DNA of 64,000 bases from CAZIUL01 sp964542475. Lineage in GTDB: Bacteria > Planctomycetota > B15-G4 > CAYZWU01. The stretch covers positions 62,001-126,000 of the forward strand of contig CAZIUL010000007.1 in the NCBI GenBank assembly GCA_964542475.1, given 5' to 3'. Below the pieces are notes generated by a model that saw only the letters and a list, made by a program, of their open reading frames with translations, did no database searches and was not told where the DNA came from. Both the position numbers and the translations under genes were made by a program. This document shows positions 38,866-47,350 of this stretch, in pieces. How positions within the stretch are numbered: the first letter of the stretch is position 1; every line of letters starts with the position of its first letter.

Positions 38866-40323
38866 ATGAACGACTTTTCAAATTCGAGTGACAAGGCCCG
38901 CAAGCATGGCAGGGATCGCTGGGGCAAGCACAAAGATGACGGCAGGAAAAGAAGGGATCGCGACAAAAACAGGAGACCTCCGCTGAGCGAAGAGGACCTT
39001 TTTTACAACCGCATACCTGTTGACACCAGGGACAACGACTTCAGGAGGTTTTTCTTCGAAGAACCCCTTCTCCAGGCTGTGGCAAAAAGCGGGTACAAGG
39101 AGCTGACCACTCTTCAGGAAAAGATGATCATGCCGTTCCTCGAAAGGAAAGATCTGATCGTCCAGGCGTCGAGAGGGGCAGGAAAGACCGCCGCTTACAT
39201 GATTCCGCTCATGCACGTTCTATCCACAAGAATGGGCCCCAGGGCGCTCATCGTAACCTCCACCAGGGAGCTCGCCGTCAAGGCCTATAACGAGGCCAGA
39301 AGACTCATCAGCTTCACCGACAAAAGATGCACACTCATCGATCCCGGATCGAACATCAACGCACAGGCCAAGGAACTGGACATGGACCCCGAGATAGTGA
39401 TAGGCACTCCCGGCAGGCTTCTGGATCACATGCGCCGGAGAAACCTCAAGATGAAGGATCTCGACTGTCTCGTGGTGGACGAGGTGGACAGGATCCTCGA
39501 CCAGGGCCAGCGGCCGGACCTGGAATCACTCGTTATCAAGATTCACGGTCGGGATCAGACCGCGGCCATCTCCTCCAGCATTTCCCCTCCGGTGCTCAGA
39601 CTCTGCCGCAGCCTCATTGACGAAGGCGAGGTCGTTGAACTGTTCAAAGCACCGGAAAAGCCCGTGGTGGAAGCGGTGAAGCACAGCTATTTCAAGGTCA
39701 ACAATCCGGACAAGATCGATTTCATACACAGCCTCATAGACCGTGAACAGCCGGAGCGAGCCATTGTTTTCTGCCGCACAAAGCTCGGAGCCACCAGTGT
39801 GACCAAGGGGTTGAAATCGCTGCTGGGCGGGGCAATGGAACTCCACATGGGAATGACACGGAAGAAACAGGAGCAGATAGTCAAGCGTTTCCGGGAAAAG
39901 GAGTTCAACATCCTTGTCACGACCGACGCCTTTACCCGCGAGCTGGATCTTGAAAACATATCCCACGTTATCAACTTCGACATAACCGATGATCCGGAAG
40001 ACTATCTCTTCAGAATCGCGAAAACCGCGCGCCTCAGCGCCAAGGGCAGAGCCATGACGCTCGTGACCGAGGACGAGACAAAGGATCTGAAAAAGATAGA
40101 ATCCCACATTGACAGCGAGATCAAGGAGGGGCTGCTGGATGGCTTCCGGCCGGAACCGGAACCCAAGGACAGGAGAGCGCATGAGAAGCCGTCATCGAGC
40201 CCACGCAAAAGCGAGGATGCATTAAGGGAACCTGGATCCGGGTCCGACCGGCCAAAAACAGAAAAAAAACAGCCGTTTCACGGGGGCTGGCACCGCAAGA
40301 TCTCCAGGCGCGGCAGGCGTTAA
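38866..40323 (+). CDS. DEAD-box-like RNA helicase with degenerate motifs
   Basis: 485 residues. A very basic N-terminus (about 1-45) precedes the helicase core: Q-motif-like LTTLQEKMIMPFL, motif I ASRGAGKTAAYM, Ia TSTRELAV, II VDEVDRILD (DEVD), III SSSISPP in place of SAT, IV AIVFCRTKLGA, V ILVTTDAFTRELD and VI LFRIAKTARLSAKG in place of HRIGRTGRxGxxG. The ATP-binding residues are intact, but coupling motif III and the arginine finger of VI are altered. The C-terminal tail is charged and low-complexity. Likely binds RNA; unwinding may be weak. The start lies 7 bp after a T-rich stretch without a clear ribosome site. Confidence 0.85.
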   Translation: MNDFSNSSDKARKHGRDRWGKHKDDGRKRRDRDKNRRPPLSEEDLFYNRIPVDTRDNDFRRFFFEEPLLQAVAKSGYKELTTLQEKMIMPFLERKDLIVQASRGAGKTAAYMIPLMHVLSTRMGPRALIVTSTRELAVKAYNEARRLISFTDKRCTLIDPGSNINAQAKELDMDPEIVIGTPGRLLDHMRRRNLKMKDLDCLVVDEVDRILDQGQRPDLESLVIKIHGRDQTAAISSSISPPVLRLCRSLIDEGEVVELFKAPEKPVVEAVKHSYFKVNNPDKIDFIHSLIDREQPERAIVFCRTKLGATSVTKGLKSLLGGAMELHMGMTRKKQEQIVKRFREKEFNILVTTDAFTRELDLENISHVINFDITDDPEDYLFRIAKTARLSAKGRAMTLVTEDETKDLKKIESHIDSEIKEGLLDGFRPEPEPKDRRAHEKPSSSPRKSEDALREPGSGSDRPKTEKKQPFHGGWHRKISRRGRR

Positions 40324-40394
40324 CATACAATCAATCCGTCACAAGCAACGATATACAACATACGGCATACGGCATAGCATAAGGAGTACTTCCC

Positions 40395-41855
40395 ATGGCA
40401 ATCAGCCATCTCGAACCAAAGCTGGTCTTCAAGCATTTCGAATCGATGTGCGGTATCCCGCACACATCCGGCGACGAAAAGGCTCTCGGCGACTTCATTG
40501 TGGCCTTTGCAAAATCCAAGGGGCTGGATTACAAGCGGGATGAAACAGGAAACATAGTCATCAGGGTACCGGCCACAGCCGGGCATGAAAACGCGCCTTG
40601 CGTGATCCTTCAAGGGCACATCGATATGGTCGGAGAGAAAAACTCGTCATCCAGCCATGACTTTCTGAAGGACCCGATCAAGCCGCGCGTGGAAGGAGAG
40701 TTCATCAAGGCAGACGGCACCACCCTCGGGGCTGACAACGCGGTGGGCGTCGCGGCGGGCATGGCCATAATCGAGGACGAAACAGCGGTCCACGGCCCGC
40801 TCGAGATTCTCTGCACCGTGGACGAGGAACAGGGCCTGACCGGGGCCATGAAGCTTGAAGGCAGCATGATTAAGGGACGCATCATGCTGAACCTCGACGG
40901 CGAGGAAAGCAACGCGGCATACATCGGATGCGCCGGAGGCGGCGACACGGTTCTCGAGCTGGGCGTTGACACGGAAGCTCCGCCCCCGGGTTTTACGCCG
41001 GTGCTTGTCAATGTCACAGGGCTGAAAGGCGGCCACTCCGGCTGCGACATTCATCTGCAGCGGGGCAACGCGCTCAGGATACTCGCGCGGTGTCTTTCCG
41101 AGGCAGGCAAAAAAGCGGCCGGAATGCGCATCCAAAGGCTTGGTGGAGGCAACAAGAGAAACGCCATTCCGCGGGAGTCCGAGGCGCTTGTGCTCGTGGG
41201 TGAAGGCGAAAAGGACGCATTCTGCGCGGCCTTGAAAAGGGAAGCCGAGGTCATCCGTGACGAGCTCTCCAAGCCCGAGCCGGACCTGGACGTGTCCGCG
41301 GCATCAGGCAGGGCGGATGACGGCGGGACAGTGCTTACCGAGGAGTCGGGACGGGTGGTTCTCGACCTTCTTCATGCGCTCCCGCACGGTGTCGAAAGAA
41401 TGAGCGACGACATCGAAGGGCTTGTTGAAACGTCGTGCAACATGGCAAGCATGGTCCTTGAGGGCAATACCTTCAAGATGGAGCTCTCCACGCGCAGCTC
41501 GATCGAGGACTCGCTGAGGACGCTGAGGGATAGGATCGCGGGCGTGGGACGCCTGGCCGGCACAAAGGTGGTCGAAAACGAACCCTATCCCGGGTGGAAA
41601 CCGAACCTCGACTCCAAGCTCGCAAAGGTGTTCGTGGAGGTCCACAAGGAGACTCTCGGCATAGAGCCGTCGCTCGAGGCGATCCACGCAGGGCTGGAAA
41701 CAGGCGTCATCGGAGAGAAGTTTCCCGGCATGGACATGATCTCCTTCGGTCCGCAGATCGAATACCCCCACAGCCCGGATGAGCAGCTCCATATAAAATC
41801 GGTCCAGGAGTTCTGGAAGGTTCTGAAAGCGCTGCTGAAGCGGCTTGCGGGGTGA
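40395..41855 (+). CDS. pepD: beta-Ala-His / cytosolic nonspecific dipeptidase (family M20C)
   Basis: 486 residues, the PepD length. Zinc site: H in LQGHIDMVGEK, D in TLGADNAVG, E-E in TVDEEQGLTGA and D in LNLDGEESN. The lid domain between carries GLKGGHSGCDIHLQRGNA. The C-terminal part reads EAIHAGLETGVIGEKFPGMDMISFGP with PDEQLHIKSV, the final His ligand region. It hydrolyses Xaa-His and other dipeptides in the cytoplasm. AAGGAG lies before the ATG. The gene ends five bases before a repeat array with an assembly gap. Confidence 0.93.
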   Translation: MAISHLEPKLVFKHFESMCGIPHTSGDEKALGDFIVAFAKSKGLDYKRDETGNIVIRVPATAGHENAPCVILQGHIDMVGEKNSSSSHDFLKDPIKPRVEGEFIKADGTTLGADNAVGVAAGMAIIEDETAVHGPLEILCTVDEEQGLTGAMKLEGSMIKGRIMLNLDGEESNAAYIGCAGGGDTVLELGVDTEAPPPGFTPVLVNVTGLKGGHSGCDIHLQRGNALRILARCLSEAGKKAAGMRIQRLGGGNKRNAIPRESEALVLVGEGEKDAFCAALKREAEVIRDELSKPEPDLDVSAASGRADDGGTVLTEESGRVVLDLLHALPHGVERMSDDIEGLVETSCNMASMVLEGNTFKMELSTRSSIEDSLRTLRDRIAGVGRLAGTKVVENEPYPGWKPNLDSKLAKVFVEVHKETLGIEPSLEAIHAGLETGVIGEKFPGMDMISFGPQIEYPHSPDEQLHIKSVQEFWKVLKALLKRLAG

Positions 41856-41860
41856 AAGGA

Positions 41861-42252
41861 TGGAGGGCGCCGCTTTGTCGGCGCCGGAACCGAAGTGGCG
41901 GCAAGANNNNNNNNNNNNNNNNNNNNNNNNNNNNNNNNNNNNNNNNNNNNNNNNNNNNNNNNNNNNNNNNNNNNNNNNNNNNNNNNNNNNNNNNNNNNNN
42001 NNNNNNGGTTAACAATGGAGGGCGCCGCTTTGTCGGCGCCGGAACCGAAGTGGCGGCAAGAGACTGCCGCCCTCCAGAAGATGGTCAACTGACCGGTTAA
42101 CAATGGAGGGCGCCGCTTTGTCGGCGCCGGAACCGAAGTGGCGGCAAGAGACTGCCGCCCTCCAGAAGATGGTCAACTGACCGGTTAACAATGGAGGGCG
42201 CCGCTTTGTCGGCGCCGGAACCGAAGTGGCGGCAAGAGACTGCCGCCCTCCA
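41861..42252 (+). repeat. 88-bp-family palindromic tandem repeat array interrupted by an assembly gap
   Basis: Complete 61-bp cores start at 42016, 42104 and 42192 (period exactly 88); a fourth begins at 41861 and is cut by the N run. Hairpins: GGCGCCG with CGGCGCC and GGCGGCA with TGCCGCC; terminal arms TGGAGGGC and GCCCTCCA. Confidence 0.93.
41907..42006. other. scaffold gap of 100 N
   Basis: Exactly 100 undetermined bases, the conventional placeholder for a gap of unknown size. It lies inside the tandem array, which explains why assembly broke here. The real number of 88-bp units is unknown. Confidence 0.98.
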
Positions 42253-42255
42253 CAA

Positions 42256-42300
42256 TAAAAGGGCACAGCCGTTTTCGCGCGGCTGCGCCCTTTGTTTTGT
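42256..42300 (-). terminator. rho-independent terminator, probably bidirectional
   Basis: The stem GGGCGCAGCCG/CGGCTGTGCCC (11 bp, one G-U) is followed by TTTT on the minus strand; on the plus strand it is followed by TTTGTTTTG. It lies 24 bases beyond the UGA at 42324, so it marks that codon, not the UGA at 42459, as the end of the gene at 42324-43688. Confidence 0.8.
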
Positions 42301-42323
42301 TTTCGACGGACACGGACACGGGA

Positions 42324-43688
42324 TCAGCGGTTGATATCGAACCTGTTCTCGTGCTCCTTGTCGATCTTGAAAGGACCGGTGTCGAGGTCAGCAACTATCG
42401 TGTACGTTCCGTTCGGCACCTTGCTTGGCACTCTCCATGAGTACCGACATGTGCCGCCTCACCCGTACTCGAACCTGCCTTCCTCCACCTCCTTGCCTTT
42501 TGAGTTCCTTATCGATATCTCGGGCAGGTCCACCTTCTTACCGCCCTCGCGCAGGTACTTGTACTTCTCACCCGCGCTTCCGGCGATGTAGAAATCCAGG
42601 GATGCAACCACGCCGTTCCCCTCGTTCCTCATGTCCGCGGTGACCATTATCTTCAATGGCGGGCCGACCGAAATCTCGCTGACCTCGCTCTCCATGACCG
42701 TGAACTGTTCGGTGCATGAATCTGGATCTGGCTGGCCCTCGAGCTCCCAGAGTTGGCCCTTGTGTCTCAGGCGGAAACCGGCGTTGTTTACCCTGTACGA
42801 CCCGACAGGAACCTTTACCTCGGTTCCCTTTTCGTTGTTCGCATAGAGCACGCTGTTTCCTTGGACCAGCTCGAGCAGAAAGCCCGGGTTGTTGACCTTG
42901 ACCGTGCCGAGCGGCACATCAGCCCTGTTGATATCCACCTGGCTCTGCGAGCCGAACTCGATCTCGTAGTACTGGTCCTCGAAAAGGTAGTACTTGCCGA
43001 GCGGAAGAGCTTCCACGTAGGCGTCCTCCACCTTGGGCGCCTTCTTTCCGATCCACACCCTGTCTCCGGATGCCCGGCGTCCGCCGGGCGAACCCTTCTC
43101 CCCGAACACACCGTTGCAGTTGCTGTCGAACACCACGATCTCGCACTGCGTCTCGCCGAACTGAATGTCTCCCTCAAGCACGCAAAGCGGCATCAGGTAG
43201 AGCGATGAATTATTGGTCTGGTTTCTTTGGATGGAGAAGCGCGCCTGCACCGGGTACTCCTGGATTCCGCCGCCTGACGGGATCTCGATGTCAAACTTCG
43301 AAAAGCTGGTATCGAGGTAGCTGTACCCGCGGTTGGAGCTCTTGCCGGAGAGCTTCTTGCCGCCTGACAGATCCCCCCCACCGTTGACATCCACGTAAAG
43401 AAAATCGAACCCCTTTCCCGATCCCCGTTTCTCATCCACTGCGAACGCTACATCGATACCGTCGCCATCGCCGAAACTGGCCTTGAACTTCTGGGGGTAG
43501 TCTGACCTGTACCGCGGCTCGCTGCTTATCCCGCTCAAGGCGGCCGGCCTGAGCTCCATCTCGGGAAGCATCTCCGCGTTCTTCTTGTTCACCTTGATCT
43601 TCTTCAGCTTCAGCTCGAAGGAGTCAGCGGACAGAAGCGGAGAAATCAGAACGAGCACGGCAATGACAAACAGAATTTTCCGTGTCAT
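42324..43688 (-). CDS. secreted protein of unknown function with in-frame UGA (predicted selenocysteine 410, U-x-x-x-C)
   Basis: Start ATG 43688 with AGGAG upstream; signal peptide about 1-21 (LVLISPLLSADS). Read through UGA at 42459-42461 it gives 454 residues ending at UGA 42324. Context FEYG-U-GGTCRYSWRVP puts Cys414 four residues after the UGA residue. The 44 codons after the UGA are protein-like (GTYTIVADLDTGPFKID) and are followed directly by a terminator. Earlier parts are beta-rich: LYVDVNGGGDLSGGKKL, FDSNCNGVFGEKGSP (a calcium-type loop) and a repeated beta module around YRVNNAGFRLRHKG. I do not recognise the family. A hairpin follows the UGA (42427-42445). Confidence 0.78.
42427..42461 (-). 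promoter_or_regulatory. candidate bacterial SECIS element at in-frame UGA
   Basis: UGA (42461-42459), 13-nt spacer, stem GGTACTC (42445-42439), loop ATGGA, stem GAGTGCC (42433-42427). All seven positions pair (one G-U). The loop starts 20 nt after the UGA, identical to the geometry at 17837-17869. Confidence 0.55.
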
Positions 43689-43828
43689 GGCCTCATCTCC
43701 TAAAAATGCGCCGGTATGTATGCGCCCTGAAGGGAACAAAGTCCCGGCAACAGACCCTTGTCCGGATTGAAGTCAGCAGGGTTGGTATCATTTCATCGGC
43801 AGAAGAATAACTAAAACCGGGTATTCCG

Positions 43829-46795
43829 TCAAGTTTTGTATGAAAATTGTCGGCGCCTGAGCAGCGAGGTAAAAGACGGTACGAACGCGAAAAGAAGCAA
43901 AAGCACAAGGCTGGCGAGCGATATTTTGCACCCCGCATAAAACGACCCCGGGTGATAGACGAACTCCACGACATGCTCACCGTGCCTGAGAGGCACCGCC
44001 CTGAACGACAGGCTCCTGAACAGTTCGCGCTCTTCTCCGTCCACCATCACCCGCCATCCTGGAAAATGGTTGTCTGTAAGGATTAAGATCCCTTCTCCAT
44101 TCATGGACACCTTCAGCCTGACGCTCTCGTTTTCGTACTCCTCGATCTCGACCGTGCCTGACCCTCCTCCTTCCAGCTCGATATCTTTTTCGAGAAACGC
44201 GAAGTTCTTGAGGAGAAGGGCCATGCTCTTTTCCATGGTGAGCGGCTCGTTTTCCGGGATCGCGCACTTCCGGCGAAGCAGCGGTTCGAGGTGCCTGATC
44301 GCGGATGCCAGGTTGCCGCCCGGCACGGTGTTGATGTTGATCCAGTGCCCTGCAACGCAGGCGCGCTGCATCGCTTCCGTGTTCTCGTAAACCCTGCACG
44401 GCCCATCCGGTCCGCCGGGCGCGAGGCGCAGGCCATTGATCCCGCTCAGGTCGTCGGTTGACACGATGTACCTGACGTTCAGAAGGTCGAGCACAGGGCT
44501 TTCGTAATCGAGGGTTCTCGAGTTGTAGTGATGGATGTCCACCCACTGGTCGCGCTTCAAAAGGCTGACCACCTTGTTGAACTCGGGGTTCTCCAGGCAG
44601 TCGTACCCTCTCAAGACATGGTACCCGTAAAGATAGTTGGTGCTGGGTTGCAACGTAGCGTTCTCCGGCAGCACCCGGAAAAGCCCGGGCCGGGCCGACA
44701 GAAAATCGGTGACAGGGTTGTCCGGAAAGACCATGTCCGGCTCCGTGGTGCAGTTGAACCAGGCACCGAACATCACGAGCTCCACGAGCACGGCAGCAAG
44801 GGCGAGCCCACCCCGAAGCGCCGGGGTAAAAGCTCCCAGAAAAACGATCATGAAAAGCGCTGCCGCCCCCAGAAAGATCGCGGTGTTCTTAAAGGAAATC
44901 TCTTTCGGATGGGTAACCGTTACAGGCATGCTGTAAAAACGGCTTTCCCCTTCTTCGGGTTCAAGCGAAGGCTCCGCTTTCACGCCGAACCAGTGGATAC
45001 CCTCCTTTGTCCGGTCGAGCGGCACAGAGAAGCTGAACCGCTTCCCGCCGGAGCCGTCTTCGCCGGACACGGGAACCGTTCCTATGCCGAGGCCGTCGAG
45101 AAAAAAACGGACCGAAGTGACGCGGGGCCCTGCCATGCCTTCAGCCACGAGCCCTTTCTCCGCGGAAAAGGCGTGGCCCGGCCGAGGCACGGAAAGTTCG
45201 ATCCCGGCGGGGGTGGTGTTGTGTTCTTTCAACGCGTCATCCGCAACGAATCCGGAAAGGACGTTGCCGGCATACGGCTCGAAGAAACCCCAGCCGAACA
45301 CCGTACCCGCCCCCAGCAATGCGCACGCGGCCCCAACAGCTTTCAGTGCCGGGAGCCTTCGGTTTCCTTTTCCCGCGGCGTTCGTGAGCAGGTGATCGAG
45401 CCCGAACGCGCTGAGTATTGCTGCTGAAAACGCTGTGATGCAGAGGATCCTGCCGGGCTGGCACACATCGAACACAGGGAGGGACCGGATGACCTGGGAC
45501 ACAACGGGCAGGCCGTGCACCGTTCCGAACGAAAGGATGAAAAGACAGGTGAATATCCCCACCGGTGATCTTTTTCGGCAGGCGATCGAGCCGCACAGCG
45601 CAAGTAAAAAGGCAAGCACGCCCACGTAGCCGCCGTTGAACTCCGGGTACGCGGATCCGCCCCCTGCCCTCACCCCGTCGAACGGGCTGCCGTAGAGGTC
45701 GGGAAAGAGCTGCACCAGAAGGTGCGGCTTCAGGCTGATTCCGAAGCCCGCCTTGACACAGAGGCAAAGGCACAGCCCGGCGAGAACGCCCGAAAAAAGG
45801 GCTGGCCCCGGTTTACGACCGCGCCTGAAAAACCAGGCCGCGGCAAGCACTGACGCGACAAAAAGCAGTCCGAGAACCGCTCCCCTCGAGGTGTAAAGAG
45901 GGTCCCCTCCTCCGTAAAGGGATGCCGAGCGAGCCGCCTGGTTCCGAAGCTCGAGGCCGTAGCTCGCACTCATGTATTCGACAAACGGCCACAACTGAAA
46001 CATGACCAGGCCGATCGCCAGGAGGCCGGCCATGACAAGGTACGAAAAGATCGCAGCAGCCCGCCTGTTGAAAAGACCGGTGCCGCGGTGCACGCGGAAG
46101 AAGGTGTAGATCCCCCATGCCGCGCTCACACAAAGCGATGTCTCCGGGTGCGCGCCTAGAAACTGCAGCGCAAGAAAAGCTATCACAAGGCATAAGGACG
46201 GCCCGTTTTTCCGGTCCAGAAAGATTTCGGTTGACCAAAGGAGAGCTGGAAGGAGCACTGCCACGCTTGTCAGGTTCGAGATCATCCAGAGGATCATGAA
46301 CCCTGAACAGGCGTACACCGTTCCGCCGAAAAGCGAGGAGACGAACCCGAGCCCGAGCCTTTTCAGGAGAAGGTAGGTGAAAATCCCCGCGGCAACGAGC
46401 TTGAAGATGCTCTGCACTAGAAAGTAGGAGTTTACCGGTATGATCGCCAGCAAAAGGTTGAGCGGATAGAAGATCGCGGTGGACAGGTTTCCGAGGTAGG
46501 GAACGCCTCCGAACACATGGGGCGTCCACAGCACGACCTCTCCCTGCTTCAGCATCTTCGCGGTGTAATGAAACCACGGGTAAAAGACAGTGCACTGATC
46601 CGCTGCGGCGGGGTTCCTCATCTCGAACCCCTCATCCCTGACAAGAGACCAGGGATATGTGCTGAGCGCGGTATCGCAGCACACCTGCACGCGCTCCGTG
46701 AACACTGCCTCGCGGAAAAAGAAAACCGCAACGCAAAGGTAGAAAGCAAGCGCGGCTACAAACAGCAGGCCTGGTTTTCGGGTGTCCGGTCCCAT
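43829..46795 (-). CDS. YfhO-family integral membrane protein
   Basis: 988 residues from ATG 46795, with AAGGAC seven bases upstream (a GTG two codons earlier is too close to it). About a dozen transmembrane segments in the first half, beginning with VAALAFYLCVAVFFF. YfhO hallmarks: NPAAADQCTVFYPW near the start, LRGYDCLENPEFN and DLLNVRYIVSTDD in the soluble region, then ESVRLKVSMNGEGILILTDNHFPGW and HVVEFVYHPGSFYAGCKISL before the last helix. YfhO proteins are GT-C-like and, in Firmicutes, help glycosylate lipoteichoic acid. Here it presumably decorates an envelope glycan. Confidence 0.88.
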   Translation of the reverse strand: MGPDTRKPGLLFVAALAFYLCVAVFFFREAVFTERVQVCCDTALSTYPWSLVRDEGFEMRNPAAADQCTVFYPWFHYTAKMLKQGEVVLWTPHVFGGVPYLGNLSTAIFYPLNLLLAIIPVNSYFLVQSIFKLVAAGIFTYLLLKRLGLGFVSSLFGGTVYACSGFMILWMISNLTSVAVLLPALLWSTEIFLDRKNGPSLCLVIAFLALQFLGAHPETSLCVSAAWGIYTFFRVHRGTGLFNRRAAAIFSYLVMAGLLAIGLVMFQLWPFVEYMSASYGLELRNQAARSASLYGGGDPLYTSRGAVLGLLFVASVLAAAWFFRRGRKPGPALFSGVLAGLCLCLCVKAGFGISLKPHLLVQLFPDLYGSPFDGVRAGGGSAYPEFNGGYVGVLAFLLALCGSIACRKRSPVGIFTCLFILSFGTVHGLPVVSQVIRSLPVFDVCQPGRILCITAFSAAILSAFGLDHLLTNAAGKGNRRLPALKAVGAACALLGAGTVFGWGFFEPYAGNVLSGFVADDALKEHNTTPAGIELSVPRPGHAFSAEKGLVAEGMAGPRVTSVRFFLDGLGIGTVPVSGEDGSGGKRFSFSVPLDRTKEGIHWFGVKAEPSLEPEEGESRFYSMPVTVTHPKEISFKNTAIFLGAAALFMIVFLGAFTPALRGGLALAAVLVELVMFGAWFNCTTEPDMVFPDNPVTDFLSARPGLFRVLPENATLQPSTNYLYGYHVLRGYDCLENPEFNKVVSLLKRDQWVDIHHYNSRTLDYESPVLDLLNVRYIVSTDDLSGINGLRLAPGGPDGPCRVYENTEAMQRACVAGHWININTVPGGNLASAIRHLEPLLRRKCAIPENEPLTMEKSMALLLKNFAFLEKDIELEGGGSGTVEIEEYENESVRLKVSMNGEGILILTDNHFPGWRVMVDGEERELFRSLSFRAVPLRHGEHVVEFVYHPGSFYAGCKISLASLVLLLLFAFVPSFTSLLRRRQFSYKT

Positions 46796-46837
46796 GCACA
46801 CGTCCTTCAGCGCACCAAGAGCCGTTATCGAATGCGA

Positions 46838-47047
46838 TCAGTTCCCAAACATATCAAGAACATTTCCCAATGCACTGGTTTTCACCTTGTACATCTCGGT
46901 GAACTTGCACTTTGTGCATGTGACCGTTGTGAACTTCTTGCTCTGCACATTCAGGAACTTTGTTATACCGCCCCCGGTCGCGGCGAACTGATCGGTTTCA
47001 TAATCATCGTTATCACATTTGGGGCATTTCCATCGGTGTCCCGGCAT
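46838..47047 (-). CDS. small zinc-ribbon nucleic-acid-binding-like protein
   Basis: 69 residues from ATG 47047; AAGGAG is six bases before it, whereas the earlier ATG at 47053 directly abuts that site. Two Cys pairs, WKCPKCDNDDYETDQ and TVTCTKCKFTEMYK, form a zinc ribbon of the kind found in small predicted nucleic-acid-binding proteins. Between them GGGITKFLNVQSKKF is typical of that group. Cytoplasmic. 42 bp before the YfhO gene on the same strand. Upstream, 47048-47350 holds one palindromic repeat copy and no gene. Confidence 0.75.
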   Translation of the reverse strand: MPGHRWKCPKCDNDDYETDQFAATGGGITKFLNVQSKKFTTVTCTKCKFTEMYKVKTSALGNVLDMFGN

Positions 47048-47185
47048 TTTCATCTCCTTACATGGTCGACAGCGCGAAAAAACGCGGACCACAAAATTGC
47101 AGTCTCATTCGAATCAGCGGGCATCATTATAGCAACGTGTCCACATGCGAACTGAAGAAAAAAAACCGCGCGCGCCGATTGAACA

Positions 47186-47246
47186 ATGGAGGGCGCCGCT
47201 CCGTCGGCGCCGGATGAGAAGAGGCGGCAAGGGACTGCCGCCCTCC
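47186..47246 (+). repeat. 88-bp-family palindromic repeat, single 61-bp core
   Basis: TGGAGGGC to GCCCTCCA with GGCGCCG/CGGCGCC and GGCGGCA/TGCCGCC hairpins, preceded by GATTGAACAA. The loop reads CTCCGT instead of CTTTGT. Confidence 0.9.
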
Positions 47247-47350
47247 AGGGAACAGTTTCGAATCTCTTTTTACCGTGCAAAACAGTTTGGGCTTCATAGT
47301 ATAACGCATGACATTCTGTTCGATCCCGGCTTGATGTAAGGAGTGATATC

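Noticed and set aside
35910..42252. 88-bp tandem arrays as CRISPR or integron attC arrays
   Set aside because: Core and spacer are both conserved, unlike CRISPR spacers. No cassette-like genes lie between units and no attC core site (GTTRRRY) fits.
16844..43688. UGA reassigned as a sense codon (Trp or Gly code) in this organism
   Set aside because: Several intact housekeeping genes (rsmG, ileS, argS, formiminotransferase) end in UGA with nothing protein-like beyond.
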